From Synergistaceae bacterium (lineage in GTDB: Bacteria > Synergistota > Synergistia > Synergistales > Aminobacteriaceae): a stretch of 64,000 bases of DNA. The position numbers and the translations under genes were made by a program. The notes beneath the pieces were generated by a model, which saw only the letters and a list, made by a program, of their open reading frames with translations, was not told the origin of the DNA and ran no database searches. Every line of letters begins with the position of its first letter. The first letter of the stretch is position 1. Positions 1 through 9,441 of this stretch are shown piece after piece. The stretch is from contig JAFSXS010000021.1 in NCBI GenBank assembly GCA_017443945.1, positions 1 through 64,000 on the forward strand. Reading direction: 5' to 3'.

Positions 1-1
1 A

Positions 2-277
2 CATTTATTTGACGGAATAACGAGCATTAAATCATATTTGTATAATGGGATTCGGGACTTGAAATCTATACAAGGCGAGACAAAATTTGCGGCAATCTTC
101 ATTATTACATTAGCAGTCTGGGATTATATTTCGCTTGAGACCGACATAATTTCGTGGACATCAAAGCTCGGCACCTTCAAGAGATGGGCGTTATATGCCG
201 TTCTTACATTTCTTGCAATTATATCTATATTCAGCGGTGCAAGGAATCCGGCAGAATTTATTTACTTCCAGTTTTAA
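2..277 (+). CDS. MBOAT-family O-acyltransferase, C-terminal part (cut by window edge)
   Basis: The reading frame is open from the left edge of the window and ends at a TAA at 275-277. What is visible is about 91 residues with two or three hydrophobic segments, ending in FIYFQF, an ending typical of AlgI/DltB-type membrane-bound O-acyltransferases. Members move an acyl group across the membrane onto an exopolysaccharide or cell-wall polymer. The next gene, 17 bp downstream, encodes a membrane-anchored SGNH-like protein, the usual partner in such acetylation pairs. The N-terminus and the catalytic His lie outside the window, so the family call rests on the C-terminal signature and the neighbour. 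Confidence 0.72.
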   Translation, partial: HLFDGITSIKSYLYNGIRDLKSIQGETKFAAIFIITLAVWDYISLETDIISWTSKLGTFKRWALYAVLTFLAIISIFSGARNPAEFIYFQF

Positions 278-294
278 ATTACGGGGTGAACTCA

Positions 295-1263
295 ATGAAT
301 AATGACATGAAAAAATTTTTGCGTAAATTAATCTTGCTGCCATTTACAGTGATTCTAGTATTTGCATTATATTTCAGCTTCGGAGCTTTTGTCGTCGGTA
401 ATCAGCACATAGAATTATACGAAACCGGATTAGTCAAGAAAGTCGCTCGCCTTGAGTCAATAAATGAGCCTAAAATAATTCTTGCAGGGAGTTCGAGTGT
501 AGCATTTGGCACAAATTCCCCGATGATAGAAGCAGCTTTTAATATGCCGGTCGTAAATCTAGGCTTTCAAGCTGGAGCAGGTAATGCATTTAATGAGGAC
601 ATAGCGAAATTAAATATTAACAGCGGAGATATTATAATTCTCTCTCACCATGATTATGCGGACAATGACAGAATCGAAAGCACTTATATATTATGGGACG
701 CACTCGAATATAACTGGGAACTCTATAAAATTTTGCGCATAAAAGATTATTTCGATATGTTCAGAGGTTATCCGGCTTACTGGTGGAGGAGCTTTATTTT
801 CTGGATAACGGAAACAGGCAACAGAGTTCCTCCGAGCGTCTACACAAGCAGGGGATTTAATGAATTTGGCGACATGGCTATCAAGCCTGAAGAATATAGA
901 CTCACTGTTGAAAAAATGTTCAAGCCGGGAAATGTTAAATTTCCGCGAATAAATGATACTTGCATTAATAGAATAAATGAATACAACAAATATATAAAGA
1001 ATAAAGGCGCGACTCTTTTAATTGCAGGTTATCCGATTGCATACGGTGAATTTACTCAGCCCGCAGACGTGTACGACAAATTTCAACATGAGTTAGCTTC
1101 AAAACTTGACTGCGAAATAATTTCAGATTTCAGGGACTATTTTATACCGTATAAATATTTCTATAATGGAGACTTGCACCTTGATAACGAGGGCGCAAAG
1201 ATAAGAACCGCTCAATTAATCAAGGATCTACAACGCTGGCAAAATAAAACCGGGAATCGCTAA
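295..1263 (+). CDS. membrane-anchored SGNH/DltD-AlgX-like acyl esterase or transferase
   Basis: A 322-residue protein. The ATG at 295 follows a GGGGTGA stretch; the same frame is open upstream, but only over the coding end of the MBOAT gene, so the longer start is rejected. A single N-terminal membrane segment (about residues 11-34) anchors the protein. The block GSSSVAFG (65-72) fits the SGNH nucleophile block, and D-x-H in GDLHLDNEG near residue 293 fits the C-terminal Asp/His block. In known pairs the MBOAT protein exports the acyl group and the SGNH protein places it on the polymer. Here it probably acetylates a surface polysaccharide. The exact substrate cannot be read from sequence. Confidence 0.7.
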   Translation: MNNDMKKFLRKLILLPFTVILVFALYFSFGAFVVGNQHIELYETGLVKKVARLESINEPKIILAGSSSVAFGTNSPMIEAAFNMPVVNLGFQAGAGNAFNEDIAKLNINSGDIIILSHHDYADNDRIESTYILWDALEYNWELYKILRIKDYFDMFRGYPAYWWRSFIFWITETGNRVPPSVYTSRGFNEFGDMAIKPEEYRLTVEKMFKPGNVKFPRINDTCINRINEYNKYIKNKGATLLIAGYPIAYGEFTQPADVYDKFQHELASKLDCEIISDFRDYFIPYKYFYNGDLHLDNEGAKIRTAQLIKDLQRWQNKTGNR

Positions 1264-1272
1264 GACTCCCGG
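1240..1272 (-). terminator. rho-independent terminator of the yajC-secD-secF operon
   Basis: CCGGGA (1250-1255) and TCCCGG (1267-1272) form a 6-bp GC stem. On the minus strand it is followed by TTTTATTTTG. The hairpin overlaps the last codons of the convergent plus-strand gene, so the two genes share very little space. Confidence 0.65.
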
Positions 1273-1289
1273 CAAATTCTCATAAAAAT

Positions 1290-2150
1290 TTATTTCTTGT
1301 TCCACTCAACTAATAAGCCCGTAGCTACAAAAATTGAACTCCATGTGCCCGCGATAATGCCTATTAACATTGCATAACTGAACGCCATTAACACAGGCCC
1401 TCCCCATACACATAAAGCTATTACGGGAAATAAAGTCGTTAATGTCGTGTTAATTGTTCGCGATAAAGTTTGATTCAATGACTTATTCACGAGTCTTTCG
1501 ATTCCTTCGCGCGACAAACTGCCCCAGTTCTCGCGGACTCTGTCGAGAATAATAATTGTATTGTTCAACGAGTAGCCCACTATTGTTAAAATCGCCGCAA
1601 TAAATGACGAAGAAATTTCCATTTGCGTAATACTGAAGAATCCCAGCGCAACAATTACATCATGCACAAGAGGGACAACGCTCACGACTGCAAATCTAAA
1701 CTGGAATCTCAGAGTAATATAAATCAATATCGCAATTAACGCAATGGACACGCCGATAACAGCCTGCCGCCTTAATTCACCGCCGACAACAGGACCGACC
1801 TTCTCAAAACCTGTAATCTTGACATCTTTAAAATTTGTCTGCAATGCCTTGATGACTGCTTCACGACTCTGTTCGGTGTCTTCATTTGTGCGTATGATTA
1901 TGCCCTTCTCGCCGAAATGTTGAATCATTGCGCCTTTTGCTGCGACACTTGATATTACAGTTCTGACCTGTGCAATATCCGGAAGTGACTCAAATTCTGT
2001 CTGGATAACATTTCCGCCAGTAAAGTCTATACCCAAATTAAGGCCTCTCGTCAAAAGCAAAATTATACTGGCAAGGACTAATACAAGGCTGATGGTCAGA
2101 GCAAGTCTTCTGTGCTTCATGAAGTCAATATTTAGATTTAAGCTGCTCAT
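1290..2150 (-). CDS. secF: protein translocase subunit SecF
   Basis: A 286-residue inner-membrane protein of the RND-like SecDF complex, which uses the proton-motive force to pull proteins through SecYEG. Visible: first membrane helix about 15-34, the conserved GLNLGIDFTGG loop at 36-46, a short periplasmic region, then about five more helices from residue 128 onward containing the conserved DRVRENW motif. Length is normal for separate SecF. Its start overlaps the secD stop by 4 bp (ATGA), so the two are translationally coupled. A terminator follows the stop. Confidence 0.96.
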   Translation of the reverse strand: MSSLNLNIDFMKHRRLALTISLVLVLASIILLLTRGLNLGIDFTGGNVIQTEFESLPDIAQVRTVISSVAAKGAMIQHFGEKGIIIRTNEDTEQSREAVIKALQTNFKDVKITGFEKVGPVVGGELRRQAVIGVSIALIAILIYITLRFQFRFAVVSVVPLVHDVIVALGFFSITQMEISSSFIAAILTIVGYSLNNTIIILDRVRENWGSLSREGIERLVNKSLNQTLSRTINTTLTTLFPVIALCVWGGPVLMAFSYAMLIGIIAGTWSSIFVATGLLVEWNKK

Positions 2151-3535
2151 TTTCTCTTGATTATCTCCTTTCCGCTTTTAACGAATAATTGCAAAATTGC
2201 GCGTGTTACAACGATATTTGCGAAGACGCTTGCTACAAGTCCTACAGAGAGAGTTACGCCAAATCCCCGCACGGAACCTGACCCGAAATAAAATAATACA
2301 AGTGCTGCAATTAAAGTCGTGATATTCGAGTCTAAGATCGTAACAAGAGCTTTTCTGAATCCTGAGTCAAGTGCTGCTAAAGGAGTTTTGCCGGCGTTCT
2401 GTTCTTCTTTTATGCGCTCATAAATTAAAACGTTGCCGTCGACAGCCATTCCGAGCGTTAAAATAATTCCTGCGATACCCGGAAGAGTCAAGGTTGCATT
2501 AAACGCGATTAACCCCGCAAAAATAAGCAAAACAGTTACAGCAAGTGCCAAATCTGCCGCAAGTCCTCTGAATTGATAATAAAGCAGCATGAAAACGAGC
2601 ACCATTCCAGCACCGAATAAACCTGCTTCGAGTCCTTGTCTTACTGAGTCAGCACCTAAGCTCGGCCCGACAGATCTATTTTCTGCGATTTCGACTGCAA
2701 CAGGTAAAGCACCGGCCTTAAGCATGATTGCGAGTCTTCCGGCTTCCTCGTTTGTGAATCTGCCTGTAATTTGTGCGCGTCCTCCTGCGATTCTGTCCTG
2801 CACGACGGGAGCGGAAATTACTACATTGTCAAGAACTATAGCTAATTGTTTGCCGATTAATCTTGCTGTAGCCTGCTCGAATAAATTTGCGCCGTTAGAA
2901 TTAAATTCAAGCGATACACCCATGCGGCCTAAGCTGTCGGGATTCATTTCAGCGTTGATTAAGTCTTTGCCCGATAAAAGCACCGGCCCAAGCAAATAAA
3001 ATAATCCGGCTTCCTCACCTGGTGCGACGATAGATCCGGGAGTGTTGGCTGTCTTTGCCTGAAAATCTGCGCTTGCGTTTGCTAATTGATTTACTGCGTT
3101 CTGCCAGCGTTCTTGAGCGTCTGCAAATTGTACGTCGTTATCATAATTGCTGCGAATGGGTGCGGGAGGGGGAGTGCCGTTTGTCTCTAGGACCTCGCGA
3201 AAATCCATCTGCGCCGTACGTCCAATTAATTCAAGTGCTGCTGCAGGGTCTTGAATGCCGGGTAAATCTACAATGATTCTATCTGAACCGCTTTTCTGTA
3301 TAATGGGCTCTGCGACTCCGTACTGGTCGATTCTATTTCTGAGCACTGCTAAGAGTCTGTCAATGCTGTCATCTCTGACGGGATTCTCTGGTGTGTCCTT
3401 TGCCTGCAAAACGATATGAGCTCCGCCCTTGAGATCGAGTCCGAGATTGATATTATTTCTCTCGTACCACACGAACACAGAAGCAGCAGCGATTACAAGA
3501 ATTACGAGCCAAAGTCTAGTTCTATTAGAGAGCAT
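2147..3535 (-). CDS. secD: protein translocase subunit SecD
   Basis: A 462-residue partner of SecF. N-terminal helix about 9-24, then the D1 motif LGLDLKGG, a large periplasmic domain including the IIQKSGSDRIIVDLPG strand region, and a C-terminal block of five membrane helices beginning near GPSLGADSV. The FNATLTLPGIAGIILTLGMAVDGNV segment contains the conserved Asp region linked to proton coupling in the family. The stop of yajC lies directly before its start. Length is shorter than E. coli SecD but usual for anaerobes with separate SecD and SecF. Confidence 0.96.
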   Translation of the reverse strand: MLSNRTRLWLVILVIAAASVFVWYERNNINLGLDLKGGAHIVLQAKDTPENPVRDDSIDRLLAVLRNRIDQYGVAEPIIQKSGSDRIIVDLPGIQDPAAALELIGRTAQMDFREVLETNGTPPPAPIRSNYDNDVQFADAQERWQNAVNQLANASADFQAKTANTPGSIVAPGEEAGLFYLLGPVLLSGKDLINAEMNPDSLGRMGVSLEFNSNGANLFEQATARLIGKQLAIVLDNVVISAPVVQDRIAGGRAQITGRFTNEEAGRLAIMLKAGALPVAVEIAENRSVGPSLGADSVRQGLEAGLFGAGMVLVFMLLYYQFRGLAADLALAVTVLLIFAGLIAFNATLTLPGIAGIILTLGMAVDGNVLIYERIKEEQNAGKTPLAALDSGFRKALVTILDSNITTLIAALVLFYFGSGSVRGFGVTLSVGLVASVFANIVVTRAILQLFVKSGKEIIKRK

Positions 3536-3916
3536 TTACGCGCTTGCCTCCGTTTTGTTAGCTGTTGTTGAGGCTCGTTTTGTCTGCACCGCTGATTTAA
3601 GGATTCTGACTCTGACACCTTCTGCGATTTCGATTTGGAAAGAGTCTTCGCGTACTTCTCTGACTGTTCCCATGAAACCGCCGATTGTAATAATTTCATC
3701 GCCCCTGTTAATGCTTGCGATCATGTTATTATGCTGTTTATCGCGTTTTCTTTGCGGACGAATAATAAAGAAATAAAATATCAGTACAAATATTGCAAGA
3801 GGGAAAAGCATCCCCATCAAGCCGCCGCCCTGAGGAGCAGCCCCCGCATCACCGCCGCCCGGAGCACTTGCACCACTGCCGCCGCAAATGTTTACAGCTG
3901 TTGTTGATTCTGCCAT
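3536..3916 (-). CDS. yajC: preprotein translocase accessory subunit YajC
   Basis: A 126-residue single-pass membrane protein associated with SecDF. After a Gly/Ala/Pro-rich N-terminal stretch (about 10-33), a membrane helix spans roughly 35-52 and is followed by the diagnostic RPQRKR (53-58). The soluble part carries the usual GDEIITIGGFMGTVREV block. The start ATG lies behind a clear AGGAGG. The Gly-rich N-terminal extension before the helix is longer than in E. coli YajC. It lies between eno and secD in one apparent operon. Confidence 0.94.
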   Translation of the reverse strand: MAESTTAVNICGGSGASAPGGGDAGAAPQGGGLMGMLFPLAIFVLIFYFFIIRPQRKRDKQHNNMIASINRGDEIITIGGFMGTVREVREDSFQIEIAEGVRVRILKSAVQTKRASTTANKTEASA

Positions 3917-3946
3917 GTCTGAAAAAATTACCTCCTGAAAAATTTA

Positions 3947-5272
<1,326 letters not shown>

Positions 5273-5304
5273 TTACGAGCTATTATAAACGGGTAATGAA
5301 AATT

Positions 5305-5580
5305 TTAAAATGGTAATTCGTCGGGCTTTACTGTACGTTCTGCGATTTGTTCCCATGAAATTGTTTTAGGACGCTTTAAAATTGCCTCGTCTGCGCACAA
5401 AACTTTTACTTTCAAGACGCGGTTTATGTATGCGATTTCGATTATATTTCCCTCGTTGACCTCGCTTGAAGATTTGCACTCGCGCCCGTTGAGTCTGACT
5501 GCGCCTAACTCGATCATTTCTTGTGCTGCTGTACGGCGTTTGACGAGTCTTGCGAGCTTCAAGAATTTATCAAGCCTCAT
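5305..5580 (-). CDS. rqcP: S4-domain RNA-binding protein, RqcP-like
   Basis: A 91-residue basic protein consisting mostly of an S4 RNA-binding domain (about 1-60: MRLDKFLKLARLVKRRT, then VRLNGRECK). RqcP (YabO) works with RqcH in ribosome-associated quality control, holding tRNA on obstructed 50S subunits during alanine tailing. Size and the short acidic tail fit RqcP better than Hsp15 of Proteobacteria. AGGAGG precedes the ATG. No rqcH is in this window, so the assignment rests on domain size and family. Confidence 0.75.
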   Translation of the reverse strand: MRLDKFLKLARLVKRRTAAQEMIELGAVRLNGRECKSSSEVNEGNIIEIAYINRVLKVKVLCADEAILKRPKTISWEQIAERTVKPDELPF

Positions 5581-5598
5581 AAAATTTTTTGCCTCCTG

Positions 5599-6402
5599 TT
5601 ATATAATTTCGTTCATACTTCCGGTTCTATATCCCTGCAAATCAAGTGTAACATATGAGAATCCTAAATTTTTTAGCCCGCTATAAATTTTTGTCCTGAT
5701 TGAGTCTTCTATTATGCGTGAAAAATTTTCTGGTGTTATCTCGATTCTTGCGATATTGCCGTGAATCCTGACCCGCTCTTGACGAAATCCTAAATCCTGT
5801 AATAAATTTTCTGCGTTTGCGACCATTATTAATTTTTCCGGAGTAATAGTCTCACCATAAACGAATCTCGACGCAAGACAAGCGAATGAAGGTTTATCCC
5901 ACGTCGGCAAATTCAATGCGCGCGAAAGTTCCCGGACATCAGATTTTGTGAAAGCAGCTTCACGCAAAGGACTCTTTATTCCGAGTTCGTCTATTGCCTT
6001 GAGTCCCGGCCTGTAGTCGCCTAAGTCATCAAGATTCGAGCCTTCTATAACGTGCGATAAATTATTTTCGTGCGCAACAGTTTTTATTCGCGTAAATAAA
6101 TCTTTCTTGCATAAATAACACCTGTTCGGGGGATTCTGGCTGAAATTTTTTATAGCAAGCTCATCGACTGAAATAATTATTTGCTTGATATTATGAGACT
6201 CGCAGAAATTTTTTGATTCGTCAAGCTCACGGCCTGGAATTAAACGCGATTGAATCGTAACGGCAACGGCTTTATCGCGTAAGACTTCATGAGCAATGTA
6301 TAATAATAAAGTCGAGTCAACTCCGCCGGAAAATGCAACAGCTGCACTCTTGAGTGAGTCAATATAATTTTTTAGAGTCTGATATTTTGCTTGTATAGTC
6401 AT
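5599..6402 (-). CDS. larE: LarE-type ATP-dependent sulfur transferase
   Basis: A 267-residue PP-loop enzyme with SGGVDS at 25-30. LarE provides the two sulfurs of the nickel-pincer cofactor used by lactate racemase and related LarA enzymes. Cys175, in SFACLASRF, corresponds to the sacrificial cysteine of the Lactobacillus enzyme. The protein also has a CxxC pair (Cys95, Cys98) in NRCYLCKK. Three cysteines in this arrangement are known in LarE proteins that hold a [4Fe-4S] cluster and can act catalytically, so this copy probably belongs to that class. No larA, larB or larC is in the window. AAGGAG precedes the ATG. Confidence 0.88.
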   Translation of the reverse strand: MTIQAKYQTLKNYIDSLKSAAVAFSGGVDSTLLLYIAHEVLRDKAVAVTIQSRLIPGRELDESKNFCESHNIKQIIISVDELAIKNFSQNPPNRCYLCKKDLFTRIKTVAHENNLSHVIEGSNLDDLGDYRPGLKAIDELGIKSPLREAAFTKSDVRELSRALNLPTWDKPSFACLASRFVYGETITPEKLIMVANAENLLQDLGFRQERVRIHGNIARIEITPENFSRIIEDSIRTKIYSGLKNLGFSYVTLDLQGYRTGSMNEII

Positions 6403-6433
6403 GATAAATAAATTCTCCTTACACTTATAGCCG

Positions 6434-7210
6434 CTAAAAATCTTTATCGCTCTGCCAAAATTCGCCCGTCAAAATATTTACGCACGATGAATAACCTTTT
6501 TTGCGCTTGCAGTTAGTGTCGAGCATTAAAATATTCTTGCCGCTGACTTTAACGGGGACAGTAATTTTTTTGCCAAATTCTGACTGAGTCGGACGGTGGC
6601 CTATCACTACAAATTTATTGCCGTGATAATTTCTGCAAAATCTTTTGTTGAACATTAGAGAAAATTCGTCGTTGGGATTAATTGTGCCGTCGTCATTTAT
6701 TCCAGCATGAGCAAACACAAAATCCCGGCCATCAATCGTAAGTTCCTGATAAAATTTTAAGCCCGCAAAAAATTCATAAACTTTTTTCGTGAGTTCGGGA
6801 TCATTAACGCTATTTAATTCGCGCAATAGTGCCCAATTTTTATTATTATCGCGCAAAAATTCACGTTCTTTGTTGCCGCTCAAGAGTATAAAATTTTCTC
6901 TCCTGCTTTGTTCCATGAGCCATTGTATAGTCTTTAACTCTTCGCCGGTCTTCTTGCCCTGTATATAATCGCCTAGAAAAATTACTAGGTCTCTATCACT
7001 GACATTTAATTTTTTGTACATTGACATAAAGCGCGAAAATTGCCCGTGAATATCACCGACTGCTAAGACACGATTAAATTTTTGCCCGTTGAACTCTACA
7101 CAATCACAGGAAATATTAAGACTCTGCCAGCCTTCAACAAAATTGTTAGACTCTGCCGGACTGCAAAATAAAGCCGTAATTATCACTAAGCAGCATAAAA
7201 ATTTTTTCAT
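6434..7210 (-). CDS. exported calcineurin-like metallophosphoesterase with unusual motif residues
   Basis: A 258-residue protein with a signal peptide (about 1-20, hydrophobic core LCCLVIITALF). Metallophosphoesterase blocks are in order: GDIHG (52-56), GDYIQG (80-85), GNKE (112-115), HAG (168-170) and GH (204-205). The fold resembles bacterial PPP-type phosphatases (GDIHG, GDYVDRG, GNHE). Two signature residues differ: the DRG of block 2 is absent and the catalytic His of GNHE is Lys. Activity may be reduced or its substrate changed. It likely acts outside the cytoplasm. Start ATG with only a weak ribosome site. Confidence 0.7.
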   Translation of the reverse strand: MKKFLCCLVIITALFCSPAESNNFVEGWQSLNISCDCVEFNGQKFNRVLAVGDIHGQFSRFMSMYKKLNVSDRDLVIFLGDYIQGKKTGEELKTIQWLMEQSRRENFILLSGNKEREFLRDNNKNWALLRELNSVNDPELTKKVYEFFAGLKFYQELTIDGRDFVFAHAGINDDGTINPNDEFSLMFNKRFCRNYHGNKFVVIGHRPTQSEFGKKITVPVKVSGKNILMLDTNCKRKKGYSSCVNILTGEFWQSDKDF

Positions 7211-7223
7211 TCGTCAACACCCT

Positions 7224-7523
7224 TTATATATCAAAGCTGACTTGAAATGTCATAGAGCTTGCGTTTTCGTTGTCCCTGAGTACGAGATTATTATTATCGC
7301 GCGTGAATGTTATAGTGCGTCCCTCGATTGTTGTTAATGTGCCTGAAGTTTTGCGCTCGTTAAGCCATTTTTGAGCATTGAACACGAAAAAATCTCTGTC
7401 AATTAATCGCGCTATATTCTCCGTTTGATTGGCCATAAAAGTAAATATACTCGTCATTACAACGAGAAAAACTAACAATGCCGTCAAGAATTCTATTAGA
7501 GTCTCTGCACTTCTCCGACGCAA
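7224..7523 (-). CDS. small pilin-like membrane protein
   Basis: A 99-residue protein starting at TTG behind GGGGAG. After a short basic leader (MRRRSA), the sequence ETLIEFLTALLVFLVV resembles a type IV prepilin N-terminus: cleavage would fall after Ala6 and the glutamate at position 5 of the mature protein (Glu11) is kept. A single hydrophobic helix (about 12-30) is followed by a roughly 65-residue polar domain. No prepilin peptidase, ATPase or other pilin gene is nearby. It may be a minor pseudopilin or simply a single-pass membrane protein. It lies 13 bp upstream of the phosphatase gene on the same strand. Confidence 0.5.
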   Translation of the reverse strand: MRRRSAETLIEFLTALLVFLVVMTSIFTFMANQTENIARLIDRDFFVFNAQKWLNERKTSGTLTTIEGRTITFTRDNNNLVLRDNENASSMTFQVSFDI

Positions 7524-7574
7524 AATAAATCACTCCCCATTAAATAAAGCTCATAAAATTATATAGCAAATACA

Positions 7575-8372
7575 TTACTGACGCTGAAATAATAAAGCTC
7601 TCGGAAAATTCCCATAATCAAGAAATTCACGCATAAATTTATATTCATGAGTCAAATTTTTTAACGCGCTGACCTGTGCAATATTCCCAGACTCTAAAAT
7701 TATATAACGAGGCTTCAAATCACACGCAAAAATTTCACGGTAAAATTTCATTCCGTCCGGGCCTCCGTCTAAAGCGTTCAAAGGTTCATAATCTTTCACT
7801 GTTGAGTCAAGTCTTGCAATTTCCTGCGATTCTATATATGGCGGATTGCTGATTAATAAATCAATTTCGAGTCCGTCAAGAGTCTTGATAATTTTCGCAC
7901 GTTCGGCCAAGTCATAACGCAAAATATTTTCACGCGCATAAAATAAAGCCTCCTTGCTATTGTCGAGCATGTAAGCAAATGAATTAGGGAACTCAAGCAA
8001 AAGTGTTACAGCAATGCACCCGGAACCAGTGCCGAAATCAAGAAACGAAAATTTTTCATCGCGGGCAAAACAATATTTAGCAGCCTCAATTAATGACTCT
8101 GTGTCCTGACGCGGAATTAATACACCTTTACCGACTTTGAAATCACGCCCGTAAAAAGTTGACTCGCCGATTATATATTGCAATGGTTCACTAGACTCAC
8201 GGCGTGAAATAAATTCATCAATTTTTGCCAGCTCAGAATCAGAAAATTTTTGACGCGTAAGAATCTGCGAATGACTAATATTAAGAGCCGCCGACATCAG
8301 CCATATTGACTCTTGCTGAAAATTTTTTATGCCGGCAGACTCTAAACGTTTTGCGAAATTATTAACCTTCAA
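7575..8372 (-). CDS. prmC: peptide chain release factor N5-glutamine methyltransferase PrmC
   Basis: A 265-residue SAM-dependent enzyme that methylates the glutamine of the GGQ motif in release factors. Visible: helical N-terminal substrate-recognition domain (about 1-75), SAM-binding LDFGTGSGCIAV (111-122) and catalytic NPPY (176-179). It follows prfA, its substrate gene, with an 11-bp overlap. The start appears to be TTG at 8370-8372; no clear ribosome site is visible, so translation is probably coupled to prfA. Confidence 0.95.
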   Translation of the reverse strand: MKVNNFAKRLESAGIKNFQQESIWLMSAALNISHSQILTRQKFSDSELAKIDEFISRRESSEPLQYIIGESTFYGRDFKVGKGVLIPRQDTESLIEAAKYCFARDEKFSFLDFGTGSGCIAVTLLLEFPNSFAYMLDNSKEALFYARENILRYDLAERAKIIKTLDGLEIDLLISNPPYIESQEIARLDSTVKDYEPLNALDGGPDGMKFYREIFACDLKPRYIILESGNIAQVSALKNLTHEYKFMREFLDYGNFPRALLFQRQ

Positions 8373-9441
8373 GATCTTGCAGTTTCTGAGTCTGTTCTGC
8401 TAATAACATTGCGTCAATCATCTCGTATAAATCGCCGTCGAGATAAGCCTCAAGTTTGTAGAGAGTCAAATTTATTCTGTGATCTGTTATGCGGTTTTGA
8501 GGAAAATTGTAAGTTCTGACTCTTTCGCTTCTGTCGCCTGAACCTATCATGCCCCGGCGTTCTGATGCTAACTCTGAATTTTGCTTCTGCTGTTCGAGGT
8601 CATATAATTTCGTCTTCAAATATGACATTGCCCGCGCACGATTCTTAATTTGCGAGCGTTCGTCCTGACAAGTTACGACTATACCTGTAGGCAAATGCGT
8701 TATTCTCACGGCTGAGTCAGTCATATTAACGTGCTGGCCTCCTGCACCGCTAGATCTGTAAGTATCAATTTTCAAATCTTCCGGCCTAATATCGATTTCC
8801 ACATCATCAGCTTCCGGCATAACAGCAACAGTTGCAGCACTCGTGTGAATCCTTCCGCTTGCTTCAGTAACGGGGACTCGCTGGACTCTATGAACGCCGG
8901 ACTCATATTTCATTTTGCTGTAAGCGCCTTTACTGTCGATTCTGAATATAATTTCTTTGTAGCCGCCTATGCCAGCTGTATTTGTTGAACTCTCAATAAT
9001 TTCAATTTTCCAGTGTTGACGCTCACAAAATCTCACGTACATTCTAAATAAATCAGCAGCAAATAAAGTAGCTTCGTCGCCTCCTGTGCCTGCTCTGATT
9101 TCAACAACTACGCTTTTTTCGTCGTTAGGGTCTTGAGGCAGTAATAAAAGAGTTAAATCGCGCGTAAAATTTTCGATTTTAGGTTCAAGATTTGCGAGTT
9201 CTTCACGTGCTAGGGTCTCAAGCTCTGAGTCTCCTGATTTGATTAACTCTTTTGCTTCACTGATAGACTTTAAAGCGTCTTGATATTCACGATATTTAAT
9301 TACGACCGGTTCGAGCTGTGCGCGTTTTTTGCCGAGTATCTGCAATTCTTTCGGGTTAGCTGCTATTTCCGGATCTGATAATTTATTGCCGACTTCTATA
9401 TATTCCTGCTCGATAGCTTGTAATTTAGGCTCGATGTTCAT
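8362..9441 (-). CDS. prfA: peptide chain release factor 1
   Basis: A 359-residue class I release factor. The GGQ motif at 234-236 triggers peptide release; PVT at 190-192 matches the stop-codon recognition tripeptide of RF1 (UAA and UAG). An N-terminal helical domain covers about 1-110. Family length is normal. The start ATG follows GGAGG and overlaps the stop of the DUF1385 gene (ATGA). The downstream prmC modifies its glutamine. Confidence 0.98.
   Translation of the reverse strand: MNIEPKLQAIEQEYIEVGNKLSDPEIAANPKELQILGKKRAQLEPVVIKYREYQDALKSISEAKELIKSGDSELETLAREELANLEPKIENFTRDLTLLLLPQDPNDEKSVVVEIRAGTGGDEATLFAADLFRMYVRFCERQHWKIEIIESSTNTAGIGGYKEIIFRIDSKGAYSKMKYESGVHRVQRVPVTEASGRIHTSAATVAVMPEADDVEIDIRPEDLKIDTYRSSGAGGQHVNMTDSAVRITHLPTGIVVTCQDERSQIKNRARAMSYLKTKLYDLEQQKQNSELASERRGMIGSGDRSERVRTYNFPQNRITDHRINLTLYKLEAYLDGDLYEMIDAMLLAEQTQKLQDLEG

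Noticed and set aside
154-294. N-terminal extension of the SGNH-like protein
   Set aside because: It overlaps the coding end of the MBOAT gene in another frame; the ATG at 295 with the membrane anchor right after it is a better start.
2589-2999. 136-codon plus-strand frame inside secD
   Set aside because: Antisense shadow of a conserved gene, with no ribosome site or recognisable motif.
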